A stretch of 64,000 nucleotides of DNA, taken from positions 1 through 64,000 of the forward strand of contig JASANH010001383.1 in NCBI GenBank assembly GCA_030248295.1, in the 5' to 3' direction. The stretch is from Mesodorylaimus sp. YZB2_4. Its lineage: Eukaryota > Nematoda > Enoplea > Dorylaimida > Dorylaimidae. Positions 1 through 13,416 of the stretch are shown piece after piece (the stretch's first letter is position 1; every line of letters starts with the position of its first letter). Below the pieces are notes generated by a model, which worked only from the letters and a program-made list of their open reading frames with translations, was not told the DNA's origin and ran no database searches. The translations under genes and the position numbers were made by a program.

Positions 1-494
1 TGGTATTGTCGAATAAATTCACGAAAGTTTTTGGATTCTTGAGAGTTGCCCGTCAACAATTCTTTGAGCGCTTCTGGATATTCGGACAGCGGCGGAGCCA
101 AAGCCTTGCCCATGTGGCAACAATTGTGAATTAGCCGAGCGGGTTCTTCAACGAAATGTAGGGCATCGCAGTGCTCGCAAACTACCGACATGGCATTAAA
201 AATATTTTGAACGGCTTCTTGCGCGAATTCAGTTCCACTGACGGCGGCACGAAATCTTTCAGCCAATACATTTCTTTGATTTTGACGTCTCCGTCGACCA
301 CGTACAGCTTCTTCAGCTCGATTACGAATAGTCGCTTCTTGTTCTCGCATCCAATTTTCAGCTTCACGTACCTCGTCTGGATAAGGCGATTCCCCATTAC
401 GAATAGCCGCTTCTTGATCTCGCATCCAATTTTCAGCCTGAGCCACATCATGTGCATCAGGTGACGAAAACCTACGACGTCGACGGGGCCACAT
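1..494 (-). mobile_element. Helitron replication/helicase ORF, 5' part, cut by window edge
   Basis: An open frame runs on the minus strand from an ATG at 494 to the window edge without a stop (about 164 codons). It starts with an arginine-rich stretch (MWPRRRRRF), then has two near-identical segments, AENWMRDQEAAIRN and AENWMREQEATIRN. Next comes the zinc-finger-like block typical of the N-terminus of animal Helitron proteins: CEHCDALHF, then a CC-x-MGKA segment, then APPLSEYPEALKELL and an F-R-E-F-I-R-Q-Y motif. Helitron proteins are rolling-circle transposases with an N-terminal zinc finger, a Rep nuclease and a SF1 helicase; only the first part lies here. No frameshift is visible, so the copy may be young. 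A domesticated Helitron-like helicase gene is the main alternative. Confidence 0.8.
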
Positions 495-1949
495 GACTGT
501 AACAATGTTTCTTCGACTTCTTTCTACGAAAATTTCTATAATATCTAAATAATACCTACATAAATAGAACGCAGAGTGCAGCGGAAACGCAAAGAGTCAC
601 CTATCTAGACAGAGGCCATTCACCCTTATTAGACTCGAACTCAAAACGCTATGACTTTACAGTACACTGCAGGCCCCCCAAACGACCGCGCCCCCTAGCG
701 ATAACTTTCCATTTATCGATTATCGATTATCTAACGATCGGATTGGAAATTAAACAAAAAATTGATACTGTCTTATAGAGCTCGAAATTCTCTACAAACT
801 TCGTGTTGACCAAAATGCGCCTTACCGCTGAAAATTTCGAGATAATCCACTCGGAACGTTTTGCTGTGTTGAAGGAGTCTGGACGTTTGGCTTTTAGTAT
901 TATAGATGCCCACAGCGATACTGATAAAACGGCTGTATTTTCTCACATCTTCCCGCTGCTTCTCAAACAGCCGCCAAAAAGCTAAGAGCGAAGCCTGCAG
1001 TTCCGCTGAATTCCTCTGCTGTATAATTAGCCTTCTGACCAGAAATTAGAGAAGTTCATGGACAGTCTGGATCAACTCTCGAAGTTCCAGTTTCCCAGCG
1101 ATCGGTGATTGTATCTGGCAGTCTCCTTGATTTTGTCCATGAGCGGTTTGGAGTTAAGCGCTGAGATGTCGTACGTGCCTGCAGCAGTCTCCGACCTCTA
1201 GTAGTCTAATCTAGCGACTGGTGAAACACCAGACTAATTGATTGACGCGCCCCCGTTTTGGTTGACCGCCCTCCAGACCACGGAGAGAAACGCCGCCAGG
1301 TTCGTAACCTACAGTATGTTCCACTTGTAACAAAAAAAAACTTGACCAGTCATTTTTTTCACAAAAATATTTTGACGAGCATAATTTTGAACACTACAAG
1401 ATACTACATAAATTACTAAGATAAAGTACCAATGGACGCACAGCTCAAGCAAACGATCCATGTACAACGTATCAACAAAAACATCACAAAATTCAATTTT
1501 TAGAGCCCAGTTTAGCATGTGACTTGTTTTAGCTAGCCACCTTTGACTGCACACATTGGCACAATGCAAGTCCCTTGACACGTAAGAGAATGCACTGTAA
1601 AAGTACCGTTACGGAAATGAGAATATTTAAACAAATGACGTGCAATAAATACACTCCGAGGTTTAGGAAATGAGTGCTGATAACAGGTCAACGAGTGAAA
1701 AAGACGTAGTTTATAAAACTGTGCCTATATTATTTCGCGGCGTGCGGCAAACAAAAAATCAGACTCACGAGGCGAATGCAATCAAACCGTTCACTAAATA
1801 AATCGATGCTGCGAAATCAATTGTGTAGAGAATACACAGCAGCTCGAAACATGGCCCTTGGACACGCTTCTCCTCTGCCCGCACCACAAAATTTCACCAA
1901 AAAAACTAAACGGACATCGCCAAAACAATGAAACAAAAGAAAAAAGAAA
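495..1949. other. Gene-free stretch with a tRNA-like remnant
   Basis: No convincing exon was found on either strand. At about 615-705 the minus strand reads like a tRNA-derived SINE head, with a B-box-like GAGTTCGAGTC and a GGCGCGGTCG segment upstream. The rest is AT-rich without recognisable structure. The last part should contain the 3' UTR of the small GTPase gene. Confidence 0.35.
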
Positions 1950-2561
1950 TTACATAAGACCACATTTGCCACCCCGTTTCTTCGTGCCATCACTTTTGCC
2001 GCCCTTCTTTCCCGATTCGTCCATAGTCAAACTCAAAGTACGTCGTTTTTCTAAACTCAATAACTGCTGGAATAATTCTTTGATATTTATATCCGCTTTG
2101 GCCGATGTTTCCACAAAACCACAGCCCCATTTCTTGGCCAAGGTCTGCGCAAAATCTTTGGTAACTTCACGTTGAGATTCTTCGTCCAATTTATTTCCGG
2201 CTAATACGACTGGAACCTCGCTCAGGTCATCGCCTTTCACTTCTCTGATCATATCGACGATAGGCTTCAATTCTTCCAGCGATTGTCTACTGGTTATAGA
2301 AAAAACGAGAACAAAAGCGTGTCCTTTGGAGATGGACAGTCGCTGCATCGCCGGAAACTGATGGCTACCAGTCGTGTCCGTAATTTGCAGGGTACACACA
2401 TTATTTTTATTACAACTAATTACTTGACGATATGTGTCCTCGATCGTGGGCACATAACTGTCCGAAAACGTGCCTTTGACAAATCGTAAAACTATCGAAC
2501 TTTTACCAACACCACCCGCGCCGAACACGGCCACGCGGTAGTCGTTGCTTTGCTCAGGCAT
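1950..2561 (-). CDS. DIRAS: Di-Ras-type small GTPase
   Basis: A 203-aa Ras-superfamily GTPase, uninterrupted in one exon. Visible motifs: P-loop GAGGVGKSS (about residues 14-22), switch [25 protein letters not shown] in place of the usual DxxGQ, NKLD for guanine specificity, ETSAK, and a C-terminal CGLM prenylation box behind a basic linker. The start [10 protein letters not shown] and the DTTGSHQF block match the Di-Ras family closely. Ser replaces the catalytic Gln of Ras; Di-Ras proteins are known to hydrolyse GTP poorly and stay mostly GTP-bound. It should sit on the plasma membrane after farnesylation (Met at the CAAX end). A good splice acceptor (TTTTTTAG) lies 9-10 bases before the ATG on the minus strand, so an upstream 5' UTR exon is likely. 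Confidence 0.96.
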   Translation of the reverse strand: MPEQSNDYRVAVFGAGGVGKSSIVLRFVKGTFSDSYVPTIEDTYRQVISCNKNNVCTLQITDTTGSHQFPAMQRLSISKGHAFVLVFSITSRQSLEELKPIVDMIREVKGDDLSEVPVVLAGNKLDEESQREVTKDFAQTLAKKWGCGFVETSAKADINIKELFQQLLSLEKRRTLSLTMDESGKKGGKSDGTKKRGGKCGLM

Positions 2562-5500
2562 TCGTCCGCCCTAAAAAAGGGAAAAGTTCAGTCATTCCAA
2601 GTTAAAAGTGAAAACTCAACGGCTGCAAACTATTAGCTGCCGCGCAAATCAAGTTTGAAAAGTTACTTTTGGCTTTGACTGATAAACACTATGTTTATTC
2701 GGAAGTCTCCTCCACTTTGCCCCCTTCCCCGAAGTGCTTTTGAGGTTTGTTGTGGTGCGACTGAACTCGATGATTAGACTAACTGATTCTGGGTTTGCGG
2801 AATGTCTGAAGAACATTCCCGAATCAAATGGAACATACCACAGGATTTTTGTACTGGTGGACTCCAAGACATGTCAAAAATGTACTGACGTCAAAACTCC
2901 TTCACGAATGTGGCCCTCTCGGATGTGTTCCCCTAATACGCCCCAGAATGCGACCCCATCGGATGTGTCTTCCCCTCTAATACAGCCTATCTAAGTCTGG
3001 GCCCCAATCGAAACTTTCTGTCCCTCGCGGAGACTTTGGAGTAAGCAAATTAGCAAGCACACGTTTAAGCTATCGATGACGCAAAAATTACACAATTTCA
3101 AATTTAAGCTACTAAATTTCAACATGATACTCCCACGAAGCAAAACTTTGAACAAGCAGCTATTGTGAAAACAGAATGGATCATAAAACGCAAATTAGGG
3201 TGCACGAACAAGTCAAAACGAGTGAATCGTTTTCTACATGTGGAAAACATAAAAACACGCGGACAGTTCGCAAACACGAAACACTCCCTATCAGAAAATT
3301 GATTTTACACAAAAACGTCTTTGTTCACTTTGAAGATGAATAACCATCATTTGCATCTGACAGGCCTAACATCATAGAACAGAGAGGAGGACGTGGAGTG
3401 TTTTTAGCTTCGCAGTGGGAGTGACAGAGAGTTTTTGGCAGCAGAAGCAAGGGGGTGTGAGCCCGAAACAAAAAACTGTAAAAATATTGTAGGAACCAGA
3501 CATGGTCGCATCTTAATTGTTTGCTCAGAAGCTTTGAAACAACGTTTCAAAGTTGAAAACCGACGTTTGCCGAGAAATGAAAAAACATTTATGAACAATT
3601 GAAAACCAGATAGCCATGGCTGCTTCTCTCAAAAGGCACCAGAATCCCGATCAGCCAGATTTTGCGGATTAGCTCAGGGTAGTCCCTCCTATCGGCTACT
3701 TGCGCCCGATTACTCACGATCTCGTCGATGTATTAAGCGAGACATTAAGCGCATTAGATGTCCTCATCCACCCGAGTCTCGTTTAGGATCACGTCGCAGA
3801 ATGTTACAGGCAATAGGGTTTGTATTGGCGAGGGGGTGTTATGGTTGGCTCAATCTAAGTCCGAAACCGCCGTCCCCTCCAACGCTTTCAATATATCCGC
3901 CTTCTTGTGTCCATTTTGAACATGGCACACAAAAAGGGCGATCAATTTTCCACCAACAGCCAACCCCATTACTGCACCATTGCGTCAATTCACTTAGAGC
4001 AGCTTCAAAAAAGAAGCTGCTAGTTCCGGTGGCGCGCGATAGAGAAGGCGAGGAGGACACGGCTCTTTTTCCGTCCTCCTCTCTTTCCCAATAAGCCCCT
4101 TGTGCCCCGAGCTCTTTTCGCGCTCACCCCTTACCCTTAGAGCGGGGGAAAGAGGCAGGCCGGTTCCGATAGTGCTCGGTCTAAATAACTAGTAATGGAA
4201 CTGACCCGCCCTCTCGCACCCATGAGCACACTAGCCGACATTCCTTAGGCGCTACGATAATCGGCTAGTCGGCGAGAAATATGTCCACGTTCAACATTAA
4301 TATTCAGACCTAGCAGCTCACTTCACTACATTTTCTCGGACAAAAAAGGAGCAGGTGATACGACGACCTTGATTGAGGCACCCGAGCGGAACGTTTCAAT
4401 TTTTGATCTTGCCCTTACACTTATCGTTAACAACGACCTTCTTAATATTAGGCGAGGGAATGAATGAAAAAATACGGGGAAAAAGCTTCTCTAAGGGGAT
4501 ATTGAAAACTTATTCTGATAATGCCTAAACATCTGCCATAAAATCTGAGAAAAACCACCTTTCATCTTGGCTAAGCGCCAAGATATCCCCATTTAAGTAG
4601 GGCCTTTAAAATACGCAAGAAGCATGTCTATTGTAAAATCTTTTATAAGATCGTTTCCTTCTTGCTCTCCTGACACGAAAATTATCAGGCCTGGCAAACG
4701 AAGGCAAAAAGAAACAAAAGGAGCTACATGGTTTCAGGCGGCCGTTCTGAACGGGCTCACCTAAATAGAGCCAGCGTTGAAATGGCTAAAGGGCAACGAG
4801 ATAAAATGGTGTCTCATGATCGAGGAGTGTTCCTAAGATGAATAGGCACCTATATATACCTAGCTCCTCGTTGGTTGAGACTAGGTAGGCCTAGGGGCGC
4901 AATAATAAAAATCTCCTAGTCATTTCCCTTGACGTCAATGGATAGGATGTAGTGGCATAATGAGCTAGGGCTCCCGATAAGACACACACATAGGCGCGTA
5001 CATGACTGCTGACAAGATATTTGTCCCGCCTTCGCAATCCCGCCCAAGTAGCAGCTAAGGACGTGGCCAAGAGAGACAGAGTCTAAATCTCACACTTACC
5101 AATTTCTAGATGAAACTAGATTTGCTAAATCGGCAGTCATGGCAGAGGAATGATCTAGAAAGCCATAGCTAATGAGGTTATGGAGTGATTTTAGGAAAAG
5201 AGAAGAAAACAAGAGGTTGGGGGCATTGGAAAAAAGCCAAACAAGCTTCCTCCCATCAAGCATGAAATTGAAACCGGATCTAAAGCAAAGCCTAATATCT
5301 AAATCGAAGGCACAATAAAAACATGCTTTTATGGGCTCCAGTCACATAACCAAGACTGACGGCGACTGCGTGAGTCGGCTGGTATTTGCCGACCTCGCCC
5401 GCTTTTCCATTACCTTAGCAGAATGGTGGAGAAGGAAAAAAGAAGCGGAGGAAATGGCTACTAGGAAACAAGACACGAAAAAGCACCATTGGGCCAGGAA

Positions 5501-6984
5501 TATGTTCTTTGCCGGAAGTGCAGGAACGGCGCCCCTAGGCCATACACAGATCGATGAGACACGAGCAACGAGACAGCAAGCCAGTCCCTACCATAGGTAA
5601 ACTGGAGTCTGCTTTATCCTAAACATTACATTTATGACGCCCTGACTCACAGCAGTAAGCACAAGTCATACAGAAGTTTTAGAAAGTCAAAGGTAGTGTG
5701 AAATATTAGCATAGTTCTGAGATTGTTATATTTTGGCCACAATGTCACATTACTGGGTGAATAGAGTGAAGCCCAGAATGTAAAAACCCACGGTTTTGTG
5801 GTTATTATTGATCATGGAGCATAATGAGTTCAGAAAGTGCGGTGGTGGCAGACAAGTGGTACGATGTCATCCTGCTGATCGGGCTCGACCCCGAGCACTT
5901 GAGTTCATCTTCTCATTGAGTTGAGAAAAATTGACGATGAGTCTTGCACGCTGCCACACTCAACCTATTGTAGCAGTTAGAAAGCTTGGGAAAGCAAGTA
6001 GATAAAATGGATAATTGCGGTAGGAGCTGACAGTCGTTTTCCTTGACCCCGATAGTAAGGCGGATGCAGTCCTTCCGCCAGTCCGTTAGCTTGGCAAGCG
6101 CAAAAGTGGCTTTACTTCAGAAATGCCGCTGTTCTCAGCTGTGTTTCAGTTTTCAATTTTTGTTATACAGCTTGTGCCATACAGTATTCACATACCACAA
6201 CAAAAATTAATTGCTTCCGTTTAAGCATTTGCGAGATGCTAGAAACCCTGGCTTCAGTGCTTAGAAACATGAAGTGCATAAGTGCTTTTAGCTCATTTTT
6301 GACGGCATGGTAAATTTTATTTATATTAGCGTCAAAACGGAAGGACACATTTCTGCGGCAGCTATGAGGGGTCCTCTTGGAATCCAAGTGGATTTAATAA
6401 AGTACTGTACTGTATACACTATGCACATAGCAACCGATGCTTATCAGTAAGAATTGACTGCCCTTTCAGTTAAAGGCCGAAATAAAAGGCCACCTTTTGA
6501 AAAAATGTTTGAATGATCCATCAAAAACTTTCGGGAGTCAGGAGTTCACAAAAAAGTTTCAGGAAGCCAATCAAATGACGATAACATTGTGCACTTTTTG
6601 CTAACTTCAATCAGCTTAAATTCTACACAGAAAAGTTCTTAATTGAAGGAGGCAAGTTTTCGTTTGTGCTAGTGCAAATCTTTCCAGAATCCGATGGTGG
6701 CAGTCATTTAAGTTGCAACCACACGCAATATAGCCAAAAAATTGAGGATTGGAAACCTATAGCAATTATCTGAGAACTGCAAAAACCCGAAGTGCAGATA
6801 AATGAGGACGACTCTGAAGTCAGATGCTGTACGATTTTTTGTTAATAACGTTAATAAGAAATGTGGTAGTGTTTCCTCCAATATGACTCTTAGTCCCTTT
6901 CTATTCGAATGCTAGTCCCTGTTCTATTCGAATGCATTCAGGAATATGTACAGCAAGACCTTTTGCCTTGAAAGGATTCGAATC

Positions 6985-7045
6985 ACGCTGGACCAGAATC
7001 CCTAAGCCGCGGGTTCGAACCCCACTTAGGTTCAAGGATAAACAC
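6985..7045 (+). repeat. tRNA-like fragment (B-box)
   Basis: CGCGGGTTCGAACCCCACTT is an almost perfect T-arm/B-box. No full cloverleaf could be built upstream, so this is more likely a SINE head or tRNA pseudogene than a functional tRNA. Confidence 0.35.
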
Positions 7046-10000
7046 AAAACCGCATCATGCTCCTCCCGCTATTTCGAGTCGATTGGAATCATACTATCTG
7101 CTCTGATGCATCCAAGTTTCTATTGCTGGCTCATCTCACTTGTCTTGAAATATAAAATGGGTCTTAAACTAAGTCTCACCCCACCTATATTCTACAGATT
7201 TGAACATTTCCCAAGCTATACTCGTATCAGTGGGGTGTGTGAATTGTAATGGGAAATCTAAGGGTAGTTGTCTGCGCCAACAGACCCATTTTTGTCACTC
7301 CTTGTTTTGTTTTCCAATTTAGCCTCGCTGGTCATGTTCGCTGTTAACGCACAAGGTGTCTATTTTTAGGGCTCAAAAGCAGTATGGAGGTCTCATAGTA
7401 TTTTCCATGCAGGAATGCAGCCAGACCCCTTCGAAACCCTAACCCCTGGACAACAAGCAGGGGGTGGGTGGGTTTTCGGTACAGATACTGAACCTTGCGC
7501 AACACCTCTGAAGTAGGTTTTGTGCATGGGCGTTTTCCGCGGGGCCTGCAAATTTTACTTCGCGCAGTTTGGCATGACAATTGCTAGAATACCCAAGTGT
7601 CCCTTTCTCGACTGTATATATACTGTACAGCCTATTGAAGAAAGCGGTTTGAGTTTGCGTGAAGTTTATAGCACAGCTAAAGAGAGAAGTATCCCAGCCG
7701 CCCTCGAAACCAGATAAGTTACGGCTCACAGTTACTGTATCTGTAGCCATGCAGGTCCAAAAATATCGCATTTCTGGCCTTTAACGGGCAAGCTACACAA
7801 CATTTATTCAGAAATTTGGCCTTTCTGCCAAGCGATCAAAAAGGCTGATTTTTTTACCTTGATACGTGAGCGAAAATTCATTTAGTTACCGAAGTAGCCC
7901 TGCGGCCATCGGATACTCCGCTCGTAATTTATACCTCCAACTTGAATGTGCAAACGAAAACAGACAATGAGGCTTCCTTGGAATAACTAATGCCCTTCAG
8001 CTAAGTTCAGATCGAAAAACACTAAAATGTCGAGTTGCGCATCTTTTTATACTGTATTTGCTTCATGATGAACACTTTGGGAGTTTCCTACGTGCTTGCA
8101 AACTTCAGGTGAAACTTAAAAACGAGGAAGGCAAAGCAACTAAAAACGCCATTATGACCTTATTGGTATATTTAGTGATTATTTCGCCATAGATATTCAG
8201 AATCAGCCCTTTCAGCTTATAAGAGCGAACAAACTACGGACTATCCCGAAATGCCCATTTCCTTTTATGGCACACATTTTTGTCATGACTAAACTTTGAC
8301 TTGAAATAATATTGCTTACCGGGCCAGCTCTTCCAGCCATTTTGAGAAAAACACCAACAGTCGTCCCGATAGAGGCAAACGTGGCTTGAACAAATTTCTG
8401 CAGCTCGTTTCTACTGCATCCAACGTTGGGCAGCCATTTTTAAAGCAGGCAGGGTTGAATAGTTATGAGATCCAAGTAAGTCGCCAAACATGAGCCCGGC
8501 TAGTGATTTGCCGATTTTTCAAGTCGAACTCAATTTCCTCTTTCGCCTAGGTTATGCGCAGCGTGAGAATAAAAAGGACGGTTCCCTTGTCCATTTTGAA
8601 CTGGCCCATTTGCAGTGCACATGGCTAGCCCGTCGCAGCCGTCCATGATTGAATATAACGAGTTTGTTTTCTGCTGGAAAACGAGCGCGACAAAATTTTT
8701 CGTTAGCAGATCATCAATTTCCTTTTGTGCTCCTCGCCTGGACGCTGAGATAATGGAGGCGTTCGTGTAGGACGAAGGAAAATAGTTTTGTCGACTGCTG
8801 TGCGCTTATTTGAAGATGCGTCTTTGGTCAACTGCAAACGGCCTCCCGTTGGGAAAAGAGGAGCCTCGCGGGAAAATCGAACGCCCTTCCTAGCATTCCA
8901 TGTTTCTTCATAAAAAGTCAATTTTAGTACACGAATAGTGTATCGACTGCAAACTGAATAGCATTCGGAAGAAATATAACACGAACAGAGAGAAGGTGTT
9001 ATCGGTGCTTCCTTTGAATTCCTGTCGAAGAAGGTGCTTTCTTTTCACAAAGACGAGTCTTCTTTTATGACAAAGTGCAACTTAGCTCGAACAGGAAATA
9101 AAAACCTGGTTCAATGTGGGTTCAGCCCCTCTGCTTCTTCTATTTCTATTTGAGAATGCGCATAAGCTTCTTTTATCCAATTTGTAGAATCTGCGTCTCC
9201 CAGGCTTCATTTCTAAGCCGTTCTTATCATCTTACCCCCTCTGCCCGCGCACAGGCTACAGTTCCTCCGATGATTGAATTTCTAACCTCACGAGAACATG
9301 TGACAGTAACGTGTGAAGTCATACTGGTGCATACCTACATCACTGAGTATATCAGAGGCGCAAAATTTAAAAATCATCCTAGCAATGAATCATTTTACTA
9401 TTCATTCAATGGAAATTTGAAATTACAGTATGAAAGGTTTCGACCAAAACTACGTGGTGCTGCATTGCGGTGCGTCAAATGAACATAAAATCGCAAACGT
9501 AGAAACTGCTTGAAGTAATGTAATTGGTTCCTAATTCTAGCTAAATTTGCATGTTTGAACTGAAATGTGAATAGTGTATTTTCTGGACCCAATTGAGTTT
9601 TTTGTGCAGTCGCATGGAATGAGAGGGTACTTTGTGTCAGAATATCGTAAGAGGTCTAGATGCGCGCAGGCAAGTGGAATGTCCTCGTGCTTGTTGCAAC
9701 ACGATTACACTCAATACAACCAGGATCGTTGTTCATCTTCATGATCAGGTGGGCTCGTGAGGTGAAGGCAATATTGGGCATAAAATTGAATTTTACCTGG
9801 GAGCAACGGGTTTTTTCTGCCCGTCCCGCTCTTAAAAAATTTTATAGCGCTCTGCTCTTTTTAATGGAGCCTTTTTGCCTATCTCGCCATCAATCAAAAT
9901 AGAAACGTGCATGTGCAGAGACCATACAACAGATTCCCCAAAACTTTCAGAATCAGAGCACCCACATAAGGGCATCCTGACTAGAAACTGGCTTCCTCGG

Positions 10001-10609
10001 ACAGCAGGTGGTCTTTGAATTCTTAGACTGCAACGACTGCTCGTTTGGCTTCCACTCGGTGCATCTCGACAGTATTGGGTGCGCTGCCAGACTCCATGGC
10101 TGGTACATTGAATGCAAATTTGTCTGACAAAACTCTCGTCTAAAACTACATTTCACCGGCCCAAAGGAACAATTTGGGTCTCTGTTTCTGCATCTTCTTC
10201 AGTCAACGACAGGACGAATGGACGAGACTGTAGCTCACGAACAGTGAAAGTACAGGAAAAAGTCCGAGTCAAAAAGATTGGTAAAGTTTCGTGCGATGTT
10301 CGCTGTCAAGGGCAGGACGTTTGAGTTTTACATTTGAGAAAACACATTTGGCAAGGCCGGTAGTCCTGCTGCAGAAAACACAGAACCACAAAGCAGTGAG
10401 CAAAATATATTTTCAGTTGGAATAGCTGCAAAGAGCCAAGCTATCGAGGGAATATTCCCGATTGTCTCTCGCAGATCAAAACGAAACTTTGCGTGAAAGT
10501 AGTACACAGGCAGGGATGAATTTTGATGCTGATTATTTTTCCCAGTGGCCCCTGGTTGACCAGAAAATGACCAAATGTTCGAGCACGGTAGGAGGAGAAA
10601 AAGCTAAAA

Positions 10610-10682
10610 TACTTGCGTCCCGAGTGAGAGTTGAACTCGGGGCGCCACGATCCATAGGCGCACGCTCTACCAGCACAACATA
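10610..10682 (-). repeat. tRNA-like sequence, probably pseudo-tRNA or SINE head
   Basis: On the minus strand there is CTGGTAGAGCGTGCGCC (D-arm/A-box-like), a GCGCC/GGCGC anticodon-type stem with an oversized loop, and a T-arm-like CGAGTTCAACTCTCACTCG. The loop sizes are wrong for a working tRNA. A covariance-model tRNA search would decide. Confidence 0.4.
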
Positions 10683-11626
10683 ATTTCAATAGTCTTTAAT
10701 AAAAATCTGTTGTATCATAGCTCCTATTTCGAGGAAGTCTGTGATATAGTCCCTTCTCCCCGTGTTTTGCTAAGTCTTCATGACATCTCGTTGCGACCTT
10801 TCGTGCTGCCAAGTCAACACTCCCAAGCAAACCTTATCTGACAAACATGAATGACGCATGTTCTTATCCTGAATACGCAGGGTCTTACAAGCTGTAAAGT
10901 CTTTGGCAATGTAACGCTGCTCAGAGTCCGGAAAACTACGAAAAGCAGTGCTTTACGTACTATCTTTGTTAGTCAGGATTTTATGACGACTAAAAATATT
11001 GATAATAATGGCCAGCATGTAAGATTAAACATTGGGAACTTGATGTTTTGTTAACACGCACTATTATGTACAGTACCGAACATATTGAGGATACTCACTT
11101 TAGTAAATTGGCTACATAAGCCTCGACGCAAGTGAAAATTACAAAAACTTACAGCATGATTACCATATTATGGGCAAAAACATATGGTTTTGGCTTTGCT
11201 ATCGAAATGGCTGAGACCCTTGCACTGAGTAAATTACTTGCTTGCCGTCAACTCATTATGTGGCAATCCTTCGGCGACTTGAAACTGACAGTAGAAGCAC
11301 GCGATTGAAAATCAATCAGCCAGACCATTGTCACTTGTGCCTCTCTCCCCGCCATGTCTGTCAAGTCGAAAAGGGCAGAAATGTAAGGCCGTCGGGATCA
11401 AACACTGGAAAATACACCCAACAGAAAAAAGCCTGCTTCATCAAAAATTAAAACCATTGCCGAATTTCCCGCTGCTGTTTTTTTTGGATCACGTTAAGTC
11501 TGTGTCTATGATCGCACTATGGTCTAAAGGCGACAATGGAAAACACAAGACCTGCTTACAAGACGCACTTTTGCGACTGAAGGTCAGCTAGTCGATTTGA
11601 TACAATGGTCGAATAGCAATAACGCA

Positions 11627-11803
11627 GACCGCGCCGGGGCAGGGGCCGTGGTCGTGGCGCCTGTCTCTCACTTTGGGTGCGCATTTACAACGGAGGGTTC
11701 GACTCCCGCCTCAGTAAAAAATTATTGTCGAATATGTGTTCTCGAGCCCTCGAGTGCGCTGTATAGTGCTTTACTATGGATTAAGTATGACATGACATGA
11801 CCG
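11627..11803 (+). repeat. tRNA-headed SINE, family B, copy 1
   Basis: A tRNA-like head with B-box GGTTCGACTCCCGCC is followed by a body containing TCGAGTGCGCTGTATAGTGC and a 3' tail of repeated CATGA (TATGACATGACATGAC). The same head, body and tail order recurs at 16489-16640, 39241-39394 and 58548-58712. Confidence 0.65.
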
Positions 11804-13398
11804 CGTAGGGCAGCTTCGGGGAACATATCTGATTCAGATTTGAACTCGCGCGCTGGTTCTTTCATAGGGAAGACAAGACCACATTGAAGTTGGTCGATTT
11901 CTACTATACCGATTCGAAACGGCTCGCAAGCTCTTTCCCCCTGGCAAGGCTTTCTCGAAAAACAAAAAGTGTCATAGCTTTATTTTAATTTCACCATAAA
12001 TCCTCACTTGTTACATTGGAGTTATAGGATTTTACTGGGATCCTGCAGAGGCGATAAAAGTGAGGACTTGCGACATAGCCTTTTGGATAACATGAGTAAT
12101 CCTAAAAGATCTAAAAAAGTAAGTCAATGCCTTACCTGCAAGTTTAGCAACGCCACTGTGCCTTTGGATGCAGACCTCATCGCTCTACCAGCAGCCATCG
12201 TGAATCTTTTCTCTCACTCCAAACAAGGCGAAATGTGCCTGAAATGGAGTCAAAGACCTAAGATGTCTTGTGAAACCCCTTGTAATCATACGTATATATT
12301 AGCTAGAGGCTACAAGTCGAGGTCTTCGTGAGACAATTTTAAAAGCAAACAAAAATGACTTAACTAAACAAACTTCATGGTGCATTCAGGGCAAACTCGA
12401 AATGGCACATCCACGCGACAGTTCTTCTGCCTTATGGCGGCCTCGGACGCGCCTTATCCACTTCTAAGGCTAATCTTATTAAGCGCAGGCGGGTTCGCCG
12501 AGGCTCTTTGCCTACACAGACCCTTTACGGCTTTGTTTTTGTGCCTAGCTAATCCATCCACCACTACCACACAACCCGCACCCCATCCCATTATGTAAGT
12601 CATATTGGAATGCAGCATGGACGCGACCCTTTTAGGCTGTGGTGGGAGCAAAGCCTGAGTGGAATCCGCTTTGAAGAATTTACTTTTTCAGCGAAGACAA
12701 AATAGCCCTGGTGTCAGCACTAGGTGTCAGGATGGAATATCGAATGGTAGCTATGAACGTTCAAACAAGAGCTCACACCAGGCGCTGGACACATTCGTCA
12801 AGTCAAGAGATGCTCTTCGCTTTTGCTCGGCGCAAAGGTCGTCTGCGTGCTCATTAAGAGAAAGGGGTCCACGTTGAAAATTGCACCGCCTTAGCTTGGC
12901 CAATTCACGAATGACGGAAAAGAGAGCATCTTTCAATTTTCTTTTTTTTGCCTCTGTTCTGGACCATGTGTATCGAATTTTAACAAGCCGAGCTCATTGA
13001 AAAAGCATCCGCCCTTCCTGATGCTATGCGCACGCTAATGGATGAGCACTAAAGCTTTTTGTGCCTTGTATTGAATATCTTAGTAGCCAGAACAAAAAAG
13101 GAAACTGAGTAAAAGAACGGAAATCTTGTTCAAGTAAGTGCCGAGGCTCATCGACACAAATAAAATGCTGGTGTTTCGCGTTGCTTGTTGGAGCGTTTAC
13201 GCAGGAAAAACTCTCACTTATTAAAAATGCAAGAACGAGGTTTCCTGACCAAATTGCGTATTCCCAAACAAGCAAGTCGAAAATCCGATGTTTAATTTAT
13301 ATATGAAGCGGAATGATTTGCAGATTTAAGTCCGAAGTTTTGTGACCCTGCTAGAGCAAGCTCGGATGGCCTCTAAACTCGTATGTTGTCGGGAAGCG

Positions 13399-13416
13399 CC
13401 CCCCCCCCCCCCCCCG
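13399..13416. repeat. C homopolymer
   Basis: An uninterrupted run of about 17-18 C residues in intergenic DNA. Similar runs occur at about 34808-34835 and 59559-59575, and a G run at about 56192-56207. Confidence 0.9.

Noticed and set aside
182-505. 107-aa minus-strand open frame at the left edge
   Set aside because: It is a shadow of the Helitron frame on the same strand, which carries the zinc-finger motifs and runs off the edge.
5331-5600. 89-aa plus-strand open frame
   Set aside because: No signal peptide, domain or splice context; length is within chance expectation.
10610-10682. Functional tRNA gene on the minus strand
   Set aside because: A- and B-box-like segments exist, but anticodon loop and stem lengths do not make a normal cloverleaf.
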